Shown here: positions 27,264 through 37,025 of the stretch, one piece after another
Layout: each line of letters starts with the position of its first letter
Numbering within the stretch: position 1 is the first letter of the stretch
Assembly (NCBI GenBank): GCA_003164715.1
Contig: PLTZ01000010.1
Span: 31,777 to 95,776 of the forward strand
Length of the DNA: 64,000 nt
From: Opitutaceae bacterium
GTDB taxonomy: Bacteria; Verrucomicrobiota; Verrucomicrobiia; Opitutales; Opitutaceae
Direction: 5' to 3'
The notes under the pieces: model-generated
Told to the model about the DNA's origin: nothing
Database searches by the model: none
What the model saw: the letters and a program-made list of their open reading frames with translations, nothing else
Program-made: the position numbers and the translations under genes

Positions 27264-28218
27264 TGTCCTCCAGCGGGACATCCTCGATCGTGATGTCCGC
27301 GACAGGTCCGGTCGCGAGCACCTCCTGGGCGACGGCGACGATATCCTCGCTCGCCACACGCAGCGTGAAGGTCCCGTCATCCTCGCGCCTTGTCTCGCCA
27401 AACCCGGAGCGCCATGACTCCGGGAAGGCCGTGTCCTTGGGGATAAAGCGCACGATCTTCTTCTTGCTCCCGGAACCCGACTCCAGCCGGTCGAGCGCCC
27501 CGTCATAGATCTTCCTGCCCTTGTGGATGACGATCACGCGCTCGCAGAGCTCCTTGATGTCGGCCATGTAGTGGCTCGTGAGGATGATGGTCACCTTGTA
27601 CCTGCGGTTGTAGTCGCGCAGGAAGAGGCGGACCGCCCTCTGGGACACGATGTCGAGGCCGATCGTGGGCTCGTCCAGGAACAGGACCCTCGGGCGGTGG
27701 ATCAGCGCCGCGATCAGCTCCATCTTCATTCGCTCGCCGAGCGACAGCTCGCGGACCATGACGTTGAGCTTGTCGCGGATCCCGAGGAGCTCGACCAGCT
27801 CATCGAGGGTCTTCCGGTAGTCCTCGTCCCTGAGGCCATAGATGGCCTTCAGGAGCGTGAACGACTCGATGGCGGGCAGGTCCCACCAGAGCTGGTTCTT
27901 CTGCCCGAGGACGAGGGCGAAGATCCTGCGGTACGCGTTCTCCCTGCGCGTGGGGTCGAAGCCCGCGACCCGCGCGGTTCCCGACGTCGGGAAGATGAGG
28001 CCAGAGAGCATCTTGAGCGTGGTCGTCTTGCCGGCCCCGTTCGGTCCCAGGAAGCCCACGAACTCGCCCTCGGCGATCGAGAAGGTCACGTCCTTTGCCG
28101 CGGCGGTTTCGTCGTACTGCCGGCTGAAGAGCCCCTTCACGCCGCCCCAGAACCCCGGCTGCTTCTTGTAGGTTCGGAAGATCCTGGTGAGGTTCTGGAC
28201 TTCGATCACGTTACCCAT
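27235..28218 (-). CDS. ABC transporter ATP-binding protein without adjacent permease
   Basis: A 327-residue ABC ATPase of the ABC-2 export group (CcmA/NodI-like). Walker [10 protein letters not shown] near residue 58, signature [15 protein letters not shown] near 160, Walker [13 protein letters not shown] near 180, and H-loop LTSHYMAD near 212. The sequence continues with a ~90-residue C-terminal domain typical of this group. ABC-2 ATPases normally sit beside a membrane permease, but none is encoded on either side here: surE lies upstream, and the plus-strand operon lies downstream in convergent orientation. It is 21 bases downstream of surE and probably part of the pnp-surE transcript. Confidence 0.85.
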   Translation of the reverse strand: MGNVIEVQNLTRIFRTYKKQPGFWGGVKGLFSRQYDETAAAKDVTFSIAEGEFVGFLGPNGAGKTTTLKMLSGLIFPTSGTARVAGFDPTRRENAYRRIFALVLGQKNQLWWDLPAIESFTLLKAIYGLRDEDYRKTLDELVELLGIRDKLNVMVRELSLGERMKMELIAALIHRPRVLFLDEPTIGLDIVSQRAVRLFLRDYNRRYKVTIILTSHYMADIKELCERVIVIHKGRKIYDGALDRLESGSGSKKKIVRFIPKDTAFPESWRSGFGETRREDDGTFTLRVASEDIVAVAQEVLATGPVADITIEDVPLEDIIAELFQSS

Positions 28219-28239
28219 GACGAAAGCACAAAACCGCGT

Positions 28240-29016
28240 TCAGATCGAACCCAGCTTCGAGAAATCAAGCACCGTATGGCTGATGAATCCCGCCTCGAGC
28301 GCCGCGCGGTCGGTGAGCGGCGCCTCGGGCGAGGTGTCCCTGCCGATCTTGAACACGAAGCTGTGGGTGCCGTCCGCGGCCTGGGGGCTGAAGAGGCCGG
28401 GAAACATCACCCGGGCGGGCACGGTGCGGCGCACCTCGGACTCCGCGGTGCACGGGAACGGGAAGTTCAGGTTGTGGACGATGAAGCTCAAGGGCGGGGT
28501 GCGGGCGGCCAGGGCCGCGGCGATCCGGGCGCCGTGCTTTGCCGAGGCCCTGAGGAGGGCGAGCAGCTCCGGCGTGGGGCGGCCCCCGCCGGCCTTGAGC
28601 TCGTCGTACATCGCCACCGAAAGACTCTGCGAGAGGGCCACGGCGGGAAGCCCGTGGAGCGCGCCCTCGCTCGCCCCGGCGACCGTCCCGCTGCCCAGGA
28701 TGAAGCCGAGCCCGGCGTTCAGGCCGATGTTGATGCCGCTTAAGACCGCCTCCGGCTTCATGGGAAGCAGGTGGTCGAGCGCGATGTTGACGCTGTCGCT
28801 CGGCGTGCCGTCCACGACCCACGTCGGGCAGCCGAGGCCCCAGTCGGCCTTCGTGGAATGCACCGGGCGGTGGCGGGATTTTGAGGCCCCGGTCCAGCTC
28901 TGCTCGACCTTCGGGGCCGCGACGAAGACCTCGTGGCCCGCGGCGACAAGCTCGCGGGCCAGTTCGTGGAGAAAGACGGACTCGATTCCGTCGTCGTTCG
29001 TTACTAGCAGCCTCAC
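28240..29016 (-). CDS. surE: 5'/3'-nucleotidase SurE
   Basis: A 258-residue SurE, a metal-dependent nucleoside-monophosphate phosphatase linked to stationary-phase survival. The metal-binding LVTNDDGI (Asp8, Asp9) starts the protein, [12 protein letters not shown] holds the conserved serine near 39, and [11 protein letters not shown] near 93 the conserved Asn. Starts at GTG 29016, three bases after the pnp stop, so translation is likely coupled. Confidence 0.9.
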   Translation of the reverse strand: MRLLVTNDDGIESVFLHELARELVAAGHEVFVAAPKVEQSWTGASKSRHRPVHSTKADWGLGCPTWVVDGTPSDSVNIALDHLLPMKPEAVLSGINIGLNAGLGFILGSGTVAGASEGALHGLPAVALSQSLSVAMYDELKAGGGRPTPELLALLRASAKHGARIAAALAARTPPLSFIVHNLNFPFPCTAESEVRRTVPARVMFPGLFSPQAADGTHSFVFKIGRDTSPEAPLTDRAALEAGFISHTVLDFSKLGSI

Positions 29017-29019
29017 CCG

Positions 29020-31227
29020 TCAGGATTGGGCGGGCTCCGATGCGGGGGTGCCTTCGCCCTGCTTCTGGGCCTCCATCTCCTTCATGGCGGCCTTGCGGGA
29101 CAGGCGGACCTTGCCGGAGCGCTCGTCGACGCCGATGCACTTGACCCAGATCATCTCGCCCATCTTCACGACGTCCTCGGTGCGGCGCACACGGAAGTCG
29201 GCGAGCTCCGAGATGTGCACAAGCCCCTCCTTGCCGGGGGTGCACTCGACAAAGCAGCCGAAGTCCTTGATGCCGGTGACGCGTCCGTTGTAGAGCTTGC
29301 CGATCTCGATCGGGGCGCCGCCGCCCCCTCCGCCGGGGCCGCCGGCCCCGCCGCAGAGGCCGTCGATCTCCTGGATCGCGCGGGCCATGGCCTCGCTGTT
29401 GTTGGAATAGATGAAGACCTTGCCCGAGTCGTCCTCGGCGATGTCGATCTGGGCGCCGGTCGTCTCGGTGATGCGGCGGATGGTCTTGCCGCCCGGCCCG
29501 ATGAGGAGCCCGATCTTCTCGGGGTCGATCTGGATCGTCTGGATGCGCGGGGCGTACTTGCTCAAGTCCGCGCGCGGGGCGGGCATGACGGCCAGCATCT
29601 TTCGCAGGATCTCGATCCGGGCCTCGCGCGCCTGGTGGATCGCGACCTTCGCGATCTCGATCGGCAGGCCGTTGATCTTGAGGTCGAGCTGGAAGCCCGT
29701 GATCCCCTTGGTCGTCCCCGCGAGCTTGAAGTCCATGTCGCCGAAGTGGTCCTCCTCGCCCATGATGTCGGTGATCGTGACCCACTTCGCGATGGAGCCG
29801 TCCGGCGCGTTGTCGGTCATCAGGCCGCAGGAGATCCCCGCGACCGGGGCGATGATCGGGACGCCGGCGTCCATGAGGGAGAGGCACCCGCCGCAGATGG
29901 AAGCCATCGAGGTCGAGCCGTTGGAGGCCATGATCTCGGACACCACGCGTATCGAGTAGGGGAATGCGTCTTCCGGGGGGAGGACCGGCACGAGCGAGCG
30001 CTCGGCGAGCGCGCCATGGCCGACCTCGCGGCGGCCCGGGGCGCCGAAGCGGCCCGTCTCCCCGACCGAGAACGGCGGGAAGTTGTAGTGGAGCATGAAG
30101 CTCTTGGAGGTGGCCCCGCCGGTGAGGCCGTCCATGTCCTGGGCCTCCTTAGTTGGCCCGAGGGTCGTGATGACGAGGGCCTGGGTGTCGCCGCGCTCAA
30201 AGAGCGCGCTGCCGTGGACCATGGGGAGGACGCCCACCTCGCAGCTGATCTGCCGGAGGGTCTTCGCGTCGCGTCCGTCGGCGCGGACGCCGCGCTCGAG
30301 CACCGTCTTGCGGTACGCCTTGTACTGAAGGTCCTCGAAGACGACGTTCAAGTCCACGTCCGTGAACTTGCCCTCGCCGAGCTCGGCGACGAGCGCGGCC
30401 TTGGTCGCGTCCTTGATCGCCTTCATGTTGGCGGTGCGGACGGCCTTCTCCTTGCCGAAGATGGCGTCCGGAATCTTCGGGCCCGCCACGCGCTCGATGA
30501 TCGCGCGCGCCTCGGCCGTGGCGCCGACTAGCGGGAACGCGGCCTTGGGCTTGCCCGCGACGGCCACCAGGTCCCGGATGGCCTTGATGATGGGCTGGAT
30601 CGCCTGGTGCGCGAATTCGAGGGCCTCGATGAAGCGGTCCTCGGGCAATTGGTCCGCGCTGCCCTCGATCATCAGCATGTCCTTCTCGTTGCCCACGTAG
30701 ATCAGGTCGAGGGACGACGAGAACATCTGCTCGATCGTGGGGTTGGCGACGAACTGGCCGTCGATCAGGCCGATGCGCGACGCGGCGATCGGGCCGTTCC
30801 ACGGGATGTCGGAGATCGCCAGCGCGGCGCTGGCGCCGTTCACCATCGCGATGTCGGACTCGTTCTTCTGGTCGGCCGAGAGCAGGATGCCGATCACCTG
30901 GACCTCGTTGAGAAAGCCCTCGGGGAAGAGCGGACGGCAGGGGCGGTCGCATAGGCGCGACGTCAGGATCTCCTTCTCGGTCGGGCGGCCCTCGCGCTTG
31001 AAATAACCGCCGGGGAAGCGACCCGCGGCGTGGTACTTCTCACGGTAGTCGACGGTGAGCGGGAACCAGTCCTGCCCGGGCTTGGTGGTCGACGCCACGG
31101 TCGCGGCGACGAAGACGTTGGTTTCGCCGACGGTGACGTTGACGGCTCCGTTGGCCAGCTTGCCGATTGAGCCGGTGGAGAACTTGATCCCGTATTCCGG
31201 GACGGTGATGATGTGTTTCTGATTCAT
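29020..31227 (-). CDS. pnp: Polyribonucleotide nucleotidyltransferase
   Basis: A 735-residue PNPase, the usual length. It degrades RNA 3' to 5' using phosphate. Two RNase PH domains are seen (EYGIKFSTG start; second core [19 protein letters not shown] near 325 and [15 protein letters not shown] near 385), then a KH domain ([15 protein letters not shown] near 570) and a C-terminal S1 domain ([14 protein letters not shown] near 650). The long [16 protein letters not shown] motif and the downstream Gly-rich linker are typical. The mRNA leader upstream (31228-31485) has strong hairpins, compatible with the RNase III/PNPase autocontrol known from E. coli. Confidence 0.95.
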   Translation of the reverse strand: MNQKHIITVPEYGIKFSTGSIGKLANGAVNVTVGETNVFVAATVASTTKPGQDWFPLTVDYREKYHAAGRFPGGYFKREGRPTEKEILTSRLCDRPCRPLFPEGFLNEVQVIGILLSADQKNESDIAMVNGASAALAISDIPWNGPIAASRIGLIDGQFVANPTIEQMFSSSLDLIYVGNEKDMLMIEGSADQLPEDRFIEALEFAHQAIQPIIKAIRDLVAVAGKPKAAFPLVGATAEARAIIERVAGPKIPDAIFGKEKAVRTANMKAIKDATKAALVAELGEGKFTDVDLNVVFEDLQYKAYRKTVLERGVRADGRDAKTLRQISCEVGVLPMVHGSALFERGDTQALVITTLGPTKEAQDMDGLTGGATSKSFMLHYNFPPFSVGETGRFGAPGRREVGHGALAERSLVPVLPPEDAFPYSIRVVSEIMASNGSTSMASICGGCLSLMDAGVPIIAPVAGISCGLMTDNAPDGSIAKWVTITDIMGEEDHFGDMDFKLAGTTKGITGFQLDLKINGLPIEIAKVAIHQAREARIEILRKMLAVMPAPRADLSKYAPRIQTIQIDPEKIGLLIGPGGKTIRRITETTGAQIDIAEDDSGKVFIYSNNSEAMARAIQEIDGLCGGAGGPGGGGGGAPIEIGKLYNGRVTGIKDFGCFVECTPGKEGLVHISELADFRVRRTEDVVKMGEMIWVKCIGVDERSGKVRLSRKAAMKEMEAQKQGEGTPASEPAQS

Positions 31228-31358
31228 GTCTTGGGTTTCTTTTTCTTAAGGGTCCTGTCCCGGTGCATGGAGTGCGGAGCGGGACGTTGGGGGAGGGGAA
31301 GGCCGCACGGCGCGCGGGCCGTTCGGGCTTTCGTCGGTCTCGCTACAAGACCCGAGAG

Positions 31359-31412
31359 ATTTCCGTTTGGCGCCCCTGCTGCCTGGGGCCTGCCAAGGCG
31401 GCAAACGGAAAT
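31359..31412 (-). promoter_or_regulatory. Nested hairpin in the pnp leader
   Basis: An eleven-base perfect inverted repeat (31359-31369 pairs with 31402-31412) encloses a second five-base stem (31372-31376 with 31385-31389). The element lies about 130 bases upstream of the pnp start, inside the transcript that would read from rpsO. Double-stranded leaders in this position are cut by RNase III in E. coli and let PNPase limit its own mRNA; a like role here is inference. No protein-coding frame of note covers it. Confidence 0.6.
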
Positions 31413-31443
31413 GTCCCGGTATTGTTTCGAGTGCCTTAACGAC

Positions 31444-31474
31444 AACAGGCGACCCGCGGATCGGGTCGCCTGTT
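31444..31474 (-). terminator. Strong hairpin after rpsO
   Basis: A perfect twelve-base-pair stem (31444-31455 with 31463-31474) with a seven-base loop begins twelve bases downstream of the rpsO stop. There is no T-run after it, so it may be a partial terminator, an attenuator or an mRNA-stabilising or processing hairpin between rpsO and pnp, as found in the same gene pair of enterobacteria. Confidence 0.65.
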
Positions 31475-31485
31475 AGGCGAAAGCG

Positions 31486-31749
31486 TTATTTGCGCAGATT
31501 CAGCTTCTGCAGCAGCTCATTGTATTTGGGCAGGTTGTGTTGCTTCAGGTAGTCGAGCAGCTTGCGGCGGCGGCTCGCCATTTGCAGCAGCCCGCGGCGG
31601 GAGTGGAAGTCCTTCCTGTGTGTCCGCAGGTGCTCGGTCAGGTGGTTGATGCGCGCGGTAAGGAGGGCGATTTGCACCTCGCTCGAACCGGTGTCCTTGT
31701 CGTGTATCTTATACTCTGCGATGATCTCTGGCTTGGCAGCTGTAGGCAT
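31486..31749 (-). CDS. rpsO: 30S ribosomal protein S15
   Basis: An 87-residue S15, the standard size. It binds the 16S rRNA three-way junction (helices 20-22) early in 30S assembly. The family signature is complete: [19 protein letters not shown] near residue 17 and [22 protein letters not shown] near 46. ATG 31749 (MPTAAKPE) gives the usual short N-terminus; an upstream in-frame start at 31815 does not. pnp follows on the same strand, the gene order conserved widely in bacteria. Confidence 0.96.
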   Translation of the reverse strand: MPTAAKPEIIAEYKIHDKDTGSSEVQIALLTARINHLTEHLRTHRKDFHSRRGLLQMASRRRKLLDYLKQHNLPKYNELLQKLNLRK

Positions 31750-31925
31750 TGTTATGTAGTTGAGTTGCATGACTATAGAGAGCCCTTTCAGGCCCCGTGC
31801 CGCCCGCACCGCCAAGGGGAGCCCTCGGCTTAGCCGGCGTCACCGTTCCAGCCCGGCGGAATACCGGGCCAGTCATGGCAGGCCCCCCAACTGTCGGGAA
31901 CCCACTGACGCAAGGGGATAACTTC

Positions 31926-31946
31926 AAAAACCGGCGCCGAAGGCGC
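31926..31946 (-). terminator. Rho-independent terminator after dciA-like gene
   Basis: On the minus strand a five-base GC stem (31942-31946 with 31934-31938) with a three-base loop is followed within three bases by five T residues (31926-31930). It starts 28 bases after the DciA-like stop, ending the GT9/DciA transcript before rpsO, which therefore should have its own promoter between about 31750 and 31925. Confidence 0.6.
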
Positions 31947-31973
31947 AAGGCCAAAATTCGGGGCGCGCCCCCT

Positions 31974-32360
31974 TCAGCCCTGGGAGAGGTGGAGCTGCTT
32001 GATCGAACCGCAGCCCGGCACCCTGCGGATCCGGTCGATGATCTCGGTCCGGTTCATGAAGAGCTCGTTGCGGACGACGGCATGGGAGGCGTGGACGATC
32101 AGCCGGCCCCTCTCGTCGATGCGCACCGCGTGGGAATAGGAGGCGTTCGCCGTGCCCACGATCTCGGGCCACTTGTCGCGCAGCTCCTGCTCGGCGGTCG
32201 GCCTGCCGATCCCGTGCTTGGCCCTGAGCGAATCCACCAGCTCGACGAAGTCGCGCGAGGGCCGCCTGCGGGTGCCCCTCGGGTCCTCGGACGGCACCCG
32301 GCGCAGCGACGCGATCAGCTCCTCGGCCGCCCTGCTGAATCTGTGGGGCTCGTCCGGCAT
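31974..32360 (-). CDS. dciA: DUF721/DciA-like replication protein
   Basis: A 128-residue DUF721 protein. DciA proteins of this family are the ancestral loaders of the replicative helicase DnaB in bacteria without DnaC/DnaI. The family core is seen as WPEIVGTANASYSHAVRIDERGRLIVHASHAV-type strands (about residues 64-95) followed by RNELFMNRTEIIDRIRRVPG. The N-terminal ~40 residues are basic and probably flexible. No replication gene is near by. The assignment to DUF721 is firm; helicase-loader function is inferred from the family. It lies nine bases downstream of the GT9 gene. Confidence 0.8.
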   Translation of the reverse strand: MPDEPHRFSRAAEELIASLRRVPSEDPRGTRRRPSRDFVELVDSLRAKHGIGRPTAEQELRDKWPEIVGTANASYSHAVRIDERGRLIVHASHAVVRNELFMNRTEIIDRIRRVPGCGSIKQLHLSQG

Positions 32361-32369
32361 GGGTCGGCC

Positions 32370-33401
32370 CTAGGATGGGCGGCAGAGCGTGGCCTTCAAG
32401 GCGGCAAAGACCTCGTCGACCGATAGCCGGCGCACGCAATAGGTGCGGTAGGAGTCGCCCGGCACGCAGACCCCCGGCTCGACGCACGCGGTGCAGGGCA
32501 TGCTCGGGATCAGCTGCGTGTGCCCGTCCCCGTGGGGCCGGAAGAGGACGGGGTTCTGCGAGCCGTAGAGTGCGACCACCCGCGTGCCGACTGCTGCGGC
32601 GACATGCATCGGTCCGCTGTCGTGGCAGAGGAGCGCGGTGCACGCGCGCGCGAGCGCCGCGAAGCGCGGCAGGCTCGGGGGATCGTCGATCGAAAGCAGG
32701 TGGGTCTTGGCCCTGCGGCGGATGTCGGCCACGAGCGGGCGCTCGGCCGGGCCCCCGACCAGCACGGTCTGGACGCCGAGTTCGTCCTGCACCCGGTCGC
32801 AGACGGCCGCGAAGCGCTCGGCGGGCCAGATCCTGAAGGGGCTCCGGCTGCCCGGGTGGACGAGCAGCGTCCGCCCCTGAGCGCCGACAAAGCGCCTCCA
32901 TTCAGCGACGTCGGCCTCCCGGGGCACGAGCCTCACCTCGCGGGTCACGACGGGGACTCCCGCCGGCCCCAGCGCCTTCAGGTAGTACTCGCTGATCGGC
33001 TGGTGCTCATGCGCGGACGCCGGCTCGTGCGCGATGTCCGAATAGAGCGCCCGAAGCCTCACCGGGTGGGCGCCGTGGTGGAGCGCCACCCGCAAGGGAG
33101 CCCCGCAGAGGCGCGCGACGAGGGCCGTCTTCTCCGTGTTGTCGAGGTCGAGCACGTGCGTGAAGCCGGCACGCCGGAGCCGCGCCACAAACCCGGGCCA
33201 CGCGGAAAGCGCCCCGGGCAGCGTCATCACCAGGTCCACGTCGGGGTTGAGCGCAAGGATCGCCTCGTACGCGGGCTCGACCAGCGCGGCGATCCGTGCC
33301 TCTGGCCAGTGGAGCCGCAGGTTGCGGAACAGGGAGCCGAGGAGGACCACGTCGCCCAAGTAGCGGCGCCTGATGACAAGGACCCTCGGGTGCTGCGGCA
33401 T
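32370..33401 (-). CDS. Glycosyltransferase family 9 (heptosyltransferase-like)
   Basis: A 343-residue GT9 enzyme of the ADP-heptose:LPS heptosyltransferase group, GT-B fold. The N-terminal LVIRRRYLGDVVLLGSLFRNLR replaces the usual RFSSLGDV, and the C-terminal donor site shows LVHPGSRSPFRIWPAERFA near 179 and CHDSGPMHVAAAVGTRVVALYGSQNP near 258. Likely transfers a sugar, probably heptose, to the lipopolysaccharide core at the inner face of the cytoplasmic membrane. A cysteine cluster near the C-terminus (CTACVEPGVCVPG) is common in this group. Downstream of the MsbA-like exporter by 24 bases, fitting an LPS biosynthesis and export unit. Confidence 0.87.
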   Translation of the reverse strand: MPQHPRVLVIRRRYLGDVVLLGSLFRNLRLHWPEARIAALVEPAYEAILALNPDVDLVMTLPGALSAWPGFVARLRRAGFTHVLDLDNTEKTALVARLCGAPLRVALHHGAHPVRLRALYSDIAHEPASAHEHQPISEYYLKALGPAGVPVVTREVRLVPREADVAEWRRFVGAQGRTLLVHPGSRSPFRIWPAERFAAVCDRVQDELGVQTVLVGGPAERPLVADIRRRAKTHLLSIDDPPSLPRFAALARACTALLCHDSGPMHVAAAVGTRVVALYGSQNPVLFRPHGDGHTQLIPSMPCTACVEPGVCVPGDSYRTYCVRRLSVDEVFAALKATLCRPS

Positions 33402-33425
33402 GGGGCTTTTCCGGGGGCCTTCCCC

Positions 33426-35174
33426 CTAGGCCGTCTCGGTCCTCTGGCGGTCGTAGAGGGTCTGGTAGAGCCTGTTGCCCGAGTAGAGCTGGGCGTGGTC
33501 GCCCGCGGCCACGATGGACCCCTTGTCGAAGACGAGGATGAGCGAGGCGTCGCGTATGGTGCTGAAGCGGTGGGCAATGATGAGGACCGTCTTCCCGACA
33601 ACCAGCTTGCGCAGGGCGTCCTGGATCATCTGCTCGCTCTGGGAGTCGAGCGCCGAGGTGGCCTCATCGAGGATCAGGATCGGGGCGTTCCTGAGGAACG
33701 CCCGGGCGACCGCCAGGCGCTGCTTTTGGCCGCCCGAGAGCCGGGCGCCCCGCTCGCCGACGATGGTGTCGTAGCCCTGCGGGAAGGCCCGGATGAACTC
33801 GTCGGCGTGGGCGTTCTGGGCCGCGCGGACGACCTCCTGCGGCGTGGCGTCCAGCCGCCCGAGGAGGAGGTTGTTGTGGACCGTGTCGTTAAAGAGCACG
33901 GGGTCCTGGGAGACGAGCGCGATGTTCCTGCGCAGGTCGCAGAGCCTCATCTGGCGCACGTCGATCCCGTCGATCGTCACCCGGCCGCGGTCGACGTCGT
34001 AGAACCGCGGCACCAGGTTGGCGAACGTCGTCTTGCCGGCGCCGCTCGGGCCCACGAGCGCGCACACCGTGCCCGAGGGGATCGAGGCCGACACCCCGGT
34101 GAGGACCGGCTCCTCCGACTTGTAGGCGAACGTCACGCCCTCGAAGGCGACGTCGCCCCGGACCCGGCCGACCTTTGCGGGGTTCTCGGGGTCGCGGATC
34201 GTCACCGGCTCGTTGAACACGACCTCGATACGGTTGAGTGCAGCCTCGCCGCGCTTCAACTCGTTGTTGATCGCACCGAGTTTCTTGATCGGGTCGTAGC
34301 TGATGTAGACCGCCGTGATGATGGTGAGGAAGTCCTCGAACTTCACGTGGCCGCGGTAGGCGTAGACGAAGACGATCGCCATGCCGAACGCCGAGAGGAT
34401 CTCGATCGCCGGCGTGAGGGCCTGGGCGTACTTCGCGACCTTGATCTGGACCCGTATGAGCGCGGAGGTCTCGCCGGCGAACGCCGCGGCCTGGCGCTCC
34501 TCGAGGCCGAACGCGCGCACTTCCTTCGCCGCGCCCAGGTTCTCGCTCAGGCTGTTGGTCACGGAGCCCATCTGCGTCTGCATCTGGTAGGCGCGCTTGA
34601 CGACCCGCTTGCCGACATAGCGGATGGGGAAGACGCACATCGGGATGATCGCGAGGCTGGCGAGCATGAGGCCGACGCCCTCCTGGCGGGCGGTGACATA
34701 GACGATGGAGGCGACGGCGAAGAGGAGGGTCGCCGGCTGCTTCATGCCGTCGTTTGCGAGGGTCGTCAGCGTCGTCTGCAGCTGGTTCGTGTCCGCGAGG
34801 CCCCGCGAGATGATGTCGCCCGTCGTCTGGCGCTGCAGGAACGCGAGCGGCAGCACCTGGAGCTTGCGGAAGTAGTCGAGCCGGATCGCCTCGAGGATCC
34901 GCACCCCGGCGATCTGGATCAGGTAGCTGTTCAGGTAGCCCGCGAGCCCCCTCAGCGTGAAGACGATCGGCAGCCACATGGCCACCGCCAGGATCTGCCA
35001 CCCGGGCAGCGGCGGAAAGCTCGGGTCGAACACCCGCGGGAAGATGTAGTGCTGCATGAGCGGCAGGCCGAGGCCCGTCGCCGCGCCGTAGACGAGCCCG
35101 CAGAGGATCGCCCCCGCGAGGATCCTGGCCACGGGTCTCAGGTAGGTGAAATAGGGCTTGAAGCGGCGGAGCAT
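33426..35174 (-). CDS. MsbA-like ABC exporter (TMD-NBD fusion)
   Basis: A 582-residue half-transporter. Six membrane helices occupy about residues 15-320; the ATPase domain has Walker A GPSGAGKTT near 371, signature LSGGQKQRLAVARAF near 473, Walker B PILILDEATSALD near 492 and H-loop IAHRFSTI near 527. It should act as a homodimer flipping a lipid or lipopolysaccharide precursor across the inner membrane. The flanking GT9 gene supports an LPS-related cargo, but the substrate cannot be read from sequence. It is nine bases downstream of oppC. Confidence 0.87.
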   Translation of the reverse strand: MLRRFKPYFTYLRPVARILAGAILCGLVYGAATGLGLPLMQHYIFPRVFDPSFPPLPGWQILAVAMWLPIVFTLRGLAGYLNSYLIQIAGVRILEAIRLDYFRKLQVLPLAFLQRQTTGDIISRGLADTNQLQTTLTTLANDGMKQPATLLFAVASIVYVTARQEGVGLMLASLAIIPMCVFPIRYVGKRVVKRAYQMQTQMGSVTNSLSENLGAAKEVRAFGLEERQAAAFAGETSALIRVQIKVAKYAQALTPAIEILSAFGMAIVFVYAYRGHVKFEDFLTIITAVYISYDPIKKLGAINNELKRGEAALNRIEVVFNEPVTIRDPENPAKVGRVRGDVAFEGVTFAYKSEEPVLTGVSASIPSGTVCALVGPSGAGKTTFANLVPRFYDVDRGRVTIDGIDVRQMRLCDLRRNIALVSQDPVLFNDTVHNNLLLGRLDATPQEVVRAAQNAHADEFIRAFPQGYDTIVGERGARLSGGQKQRLAVARAFLRNAPILILDEATSALDSQSEQMIQDALRKLVVGKTVLIIAHRFSTIRDASLILVFDKGSIVAAGDHAQLYSGNRLYQTLYDRQRTETA

Positions 35175-35183
35175 GGGCGGGGT

Positions 35184-36050
35184 TCAGTCCTTTGAGGCCC
35201 GTACATCCAATGCGTCGCGCAGCCCGTCGCCGAGAAGATTCAGCGAGAGGAGCGTCAGGAAGAAGAGCGCGCCCGGGAAGACCAGCAGCCACCAGAACTC
35301 CTCCATCTTCTCCGAGCCGTCCTTGATGAGCACCCCCCACGAGCTCATCGGGGCCTGGACCCCGAGGCCGAGGAAGGAGAGGAACGACTCGAGGAGCATG
35401 ACGGCCGGGATGGTGAGGCTCGTGTAGACGATCACCGGCCCGAGGACGTTCGGGATCACGTGCCGGAAGATGATCCGCCTGCGGCCAAGCCCGAGCGCAC
35501 GCGCCGCCTCGATGAACTCCATGCGCTTGATGGACAGCACCTGGCCGCGGACGATACGGGCCATCGTGAGCCATTCGACGGCCCCGATGGCAAAGAAGAG
35601 CAGGAAGATGTTCCGGCCGAAGAACACCATCAGCAGGATGACAAAGATCGCGAAGGGCAGGGCGTAGAGGATGTCCACCACCCGCATCATGAACGCGTCC
35701 ACCTTGCCCCCGGCGTAGCCCGCGACCGCGCCGTAGGTGACGCCGATCGCCAGCGCGACAAAGGTGGCGACCAGCCCGACCATGAGCGAGATCCGCCCGC
35801 CGTAGAGCGTGCGGGCGAGGAGGTCCCGGCCAAGGATGTCGGTCCCGAGCCAGTGCTGGCTCGAGGGCGGGACGGCGCCCAGGTCGAGGTTCTGCCCCTC
35901 GTAGGACTGGGAGAAGAGCGGGCCGGCGGCGCAGGCGAGCGCCAGGACAAGCAGGAGGATCGCGCCGGCGAACGCCGCCCGGTTTCGCCGGAGCCGGTGC
36001 CAGGCGTCGCCCCAGGGGGAGTGTCCGCGCTCGGTGTCGTCGGGCTTCAC
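35184..36050 (-). CDS. oppC: Oligopeptide ABC permease, OppC/DppC type
   Basis: A 288-residue inner-membrane permease of the peptide/nickel importer class. After an N-terminal helix it carries the family stretch HWLGTDILGRDLLARTLYGGRISL near residue 62 (split here into HWLGTDILGRDL and LYGGRISLMVG) and the ATPase-contacting EAARALGLGRRRIIFRHVIPN near 180. GTG 36050 is chosen because it overlaps the oppB stop in a GTGA junction. An open frame extends to 36659 but lies wholly within oppB. No binding protein or ATPase gene of the same system is in the window. Confidence 0.9.
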   Translation of the reverse strand: MKPDDTERGHSPWGDAWHRLRRNRAAFAGAILLLVLALACAAGPLFSQSYEGQNLDLGAVPPSSQHWLGTDILGRDLLARTLYGGRISLMVGLVATFVALAIGVTYGAVAGYAGGKVDAFMMRVVDILYALPFAIFVILLMVFFGRNIFLLFFAIGAVEWLTMARIVRGQVLSIKRMEFIEAARALGLGRRRIIFRHVIPNVLGPVIVYTSLTIPAVMLLESFLSFLGLGVQAPMSSWGVLIKDGSEKMEEFWWLLVFPGALFFLTLLSLNLLGDGLRDALDVRASKD

Positions 36051-36964
36051 TCGAACTTGAGCTTGGGGTTGAGCCACACCTGGACGATGTCGACCACGAG
36101 GTTCATTCCGATCAGGAACCCCGCGTACAGGACAACGGTTCCCAGGACGAGCGTGTAGTCGCGGTTGAACGCCGAGTTGACGAACTCCCGGCCGATCCCC
36201 GGGATCTGGAAGATCGACTCGATGACGAAGGACCCGGTCACGATCCCCGCGATCGCCGGGCCGAGGAACGACACGACGGGGGCGAGGCCCCCGCGCAGGG
36301 CGTGCTTCAGGAGAATCCTCGCCTCGGTCGCGCCCTTGGCCCGGGCGGTCCGGATGAAGTCCTGGCTGAGCACCTCGAGCATACCGCCGCGCGTCAGCCG
36401 CGCCACGTAGGCCGCGTAGACGCTTCCAAGCGTCAGGCTCGGCAGGACGCGGTCCACCGGGCCGTACCAGCCCGATGCGTTGAACCAGCCGAAATGGATG
36501 GAGAAGACGAGGATCAGCAGCGGGCCCATCACGAACGTGGGGATGCAGATGCCGACCATGGAGGCCGACGAGCAGAGGTAGTCCACCCACGTGTTGCGCT
36601 TCACCGCGGCAAGGAGCCCCAGGGGGAGCCCTGCGCAGAGGGCCACGCCGAGCGACCATAGGCCGAGCTCGACCGAGACCGGGAGCTTCTCCGCGATGAT
36701 CTCGTTCACCGTGCGGGTGGGGTACTTGAAGGAGGGGCCCAGGTCCCCGCGCAGGATGCTCCCGCAGTAGTCGAGGTACTGGCGGTAGAGGGGCTTGTTC
36801 AGGCCGTAGTGCGCCTCGAGGTTCCTCATGATCTCCGGGGTCACCGCCCGCTCGGCGGTGAACGGGCCCCCGGGCACGAAGCGCAGCATGAAGAAGGTTG
36901 CCGTGACGATCACCCAGACGACGGGTATGGTCTGGAGGAGGCGCTGTGCGACGAAGCGGATCAT
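36047..36964 (-). CDS. oppB: Oligopeptide ABC permease, OppB/DppB type
   Basis: A 305-residue permease partner of OppC. N-terminal RFVAQRLLQTIPVVWVIV and FVPGGPF are the hallmark of OppB/DppB; the coupling helix EAA motif is RTARAKGATEARILLKHALR near 210. Six membrane helices are evident. With OppC it forms the pore for peptides entering the cytoplasm; the matching OppA and OppD/OppF must be encoded elsewhere. The M28 peptidase gene lies upstream, hinting at a peptide-use unit. Confidence 0.9.
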   Translation of the reverse strand: MIRFVAQRLLQTIPVVWVIVTATFFMLRFVPGGPFTAERAVTPEIMRNLEAHYGLNKPLYRQYLDYCGSILRGDLGPSFKYPTRTVNEIIAEKLPVSVELGLWSLGVALCAGLPLGLLAAVKRNTWVDYLCSSASMVGICIPTFVMGPLLILVFSIHFGWFNASGWYGPVDRVLPSLTLGSVYAAYVARLTRGGMLEVLSQDFIRTARAKGATEARILLKHALRGGLAPVVSFLGPAIAGIVTGSFVIESIFQIPGIGREFVNSAFNRDYTLVLGTVVLYAGFLIGMNLVVDIVQVWLNPKLKFE

Positions 36965-37025
36965 CTCTCGGTCGGGCCCGCGGGCGCTGCGTCGCCGCCC
37001 CGGATGCGTGGGTGGGGCTGCATCG

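Noticed and set aside
35184..36659. Long version of the OppC frame starting at 36659
   Set aside because: The added part lies within oppB on the same strand and is Arg/Pro-rich; the GTG at 36050 with a GTGA overlap is the better start.
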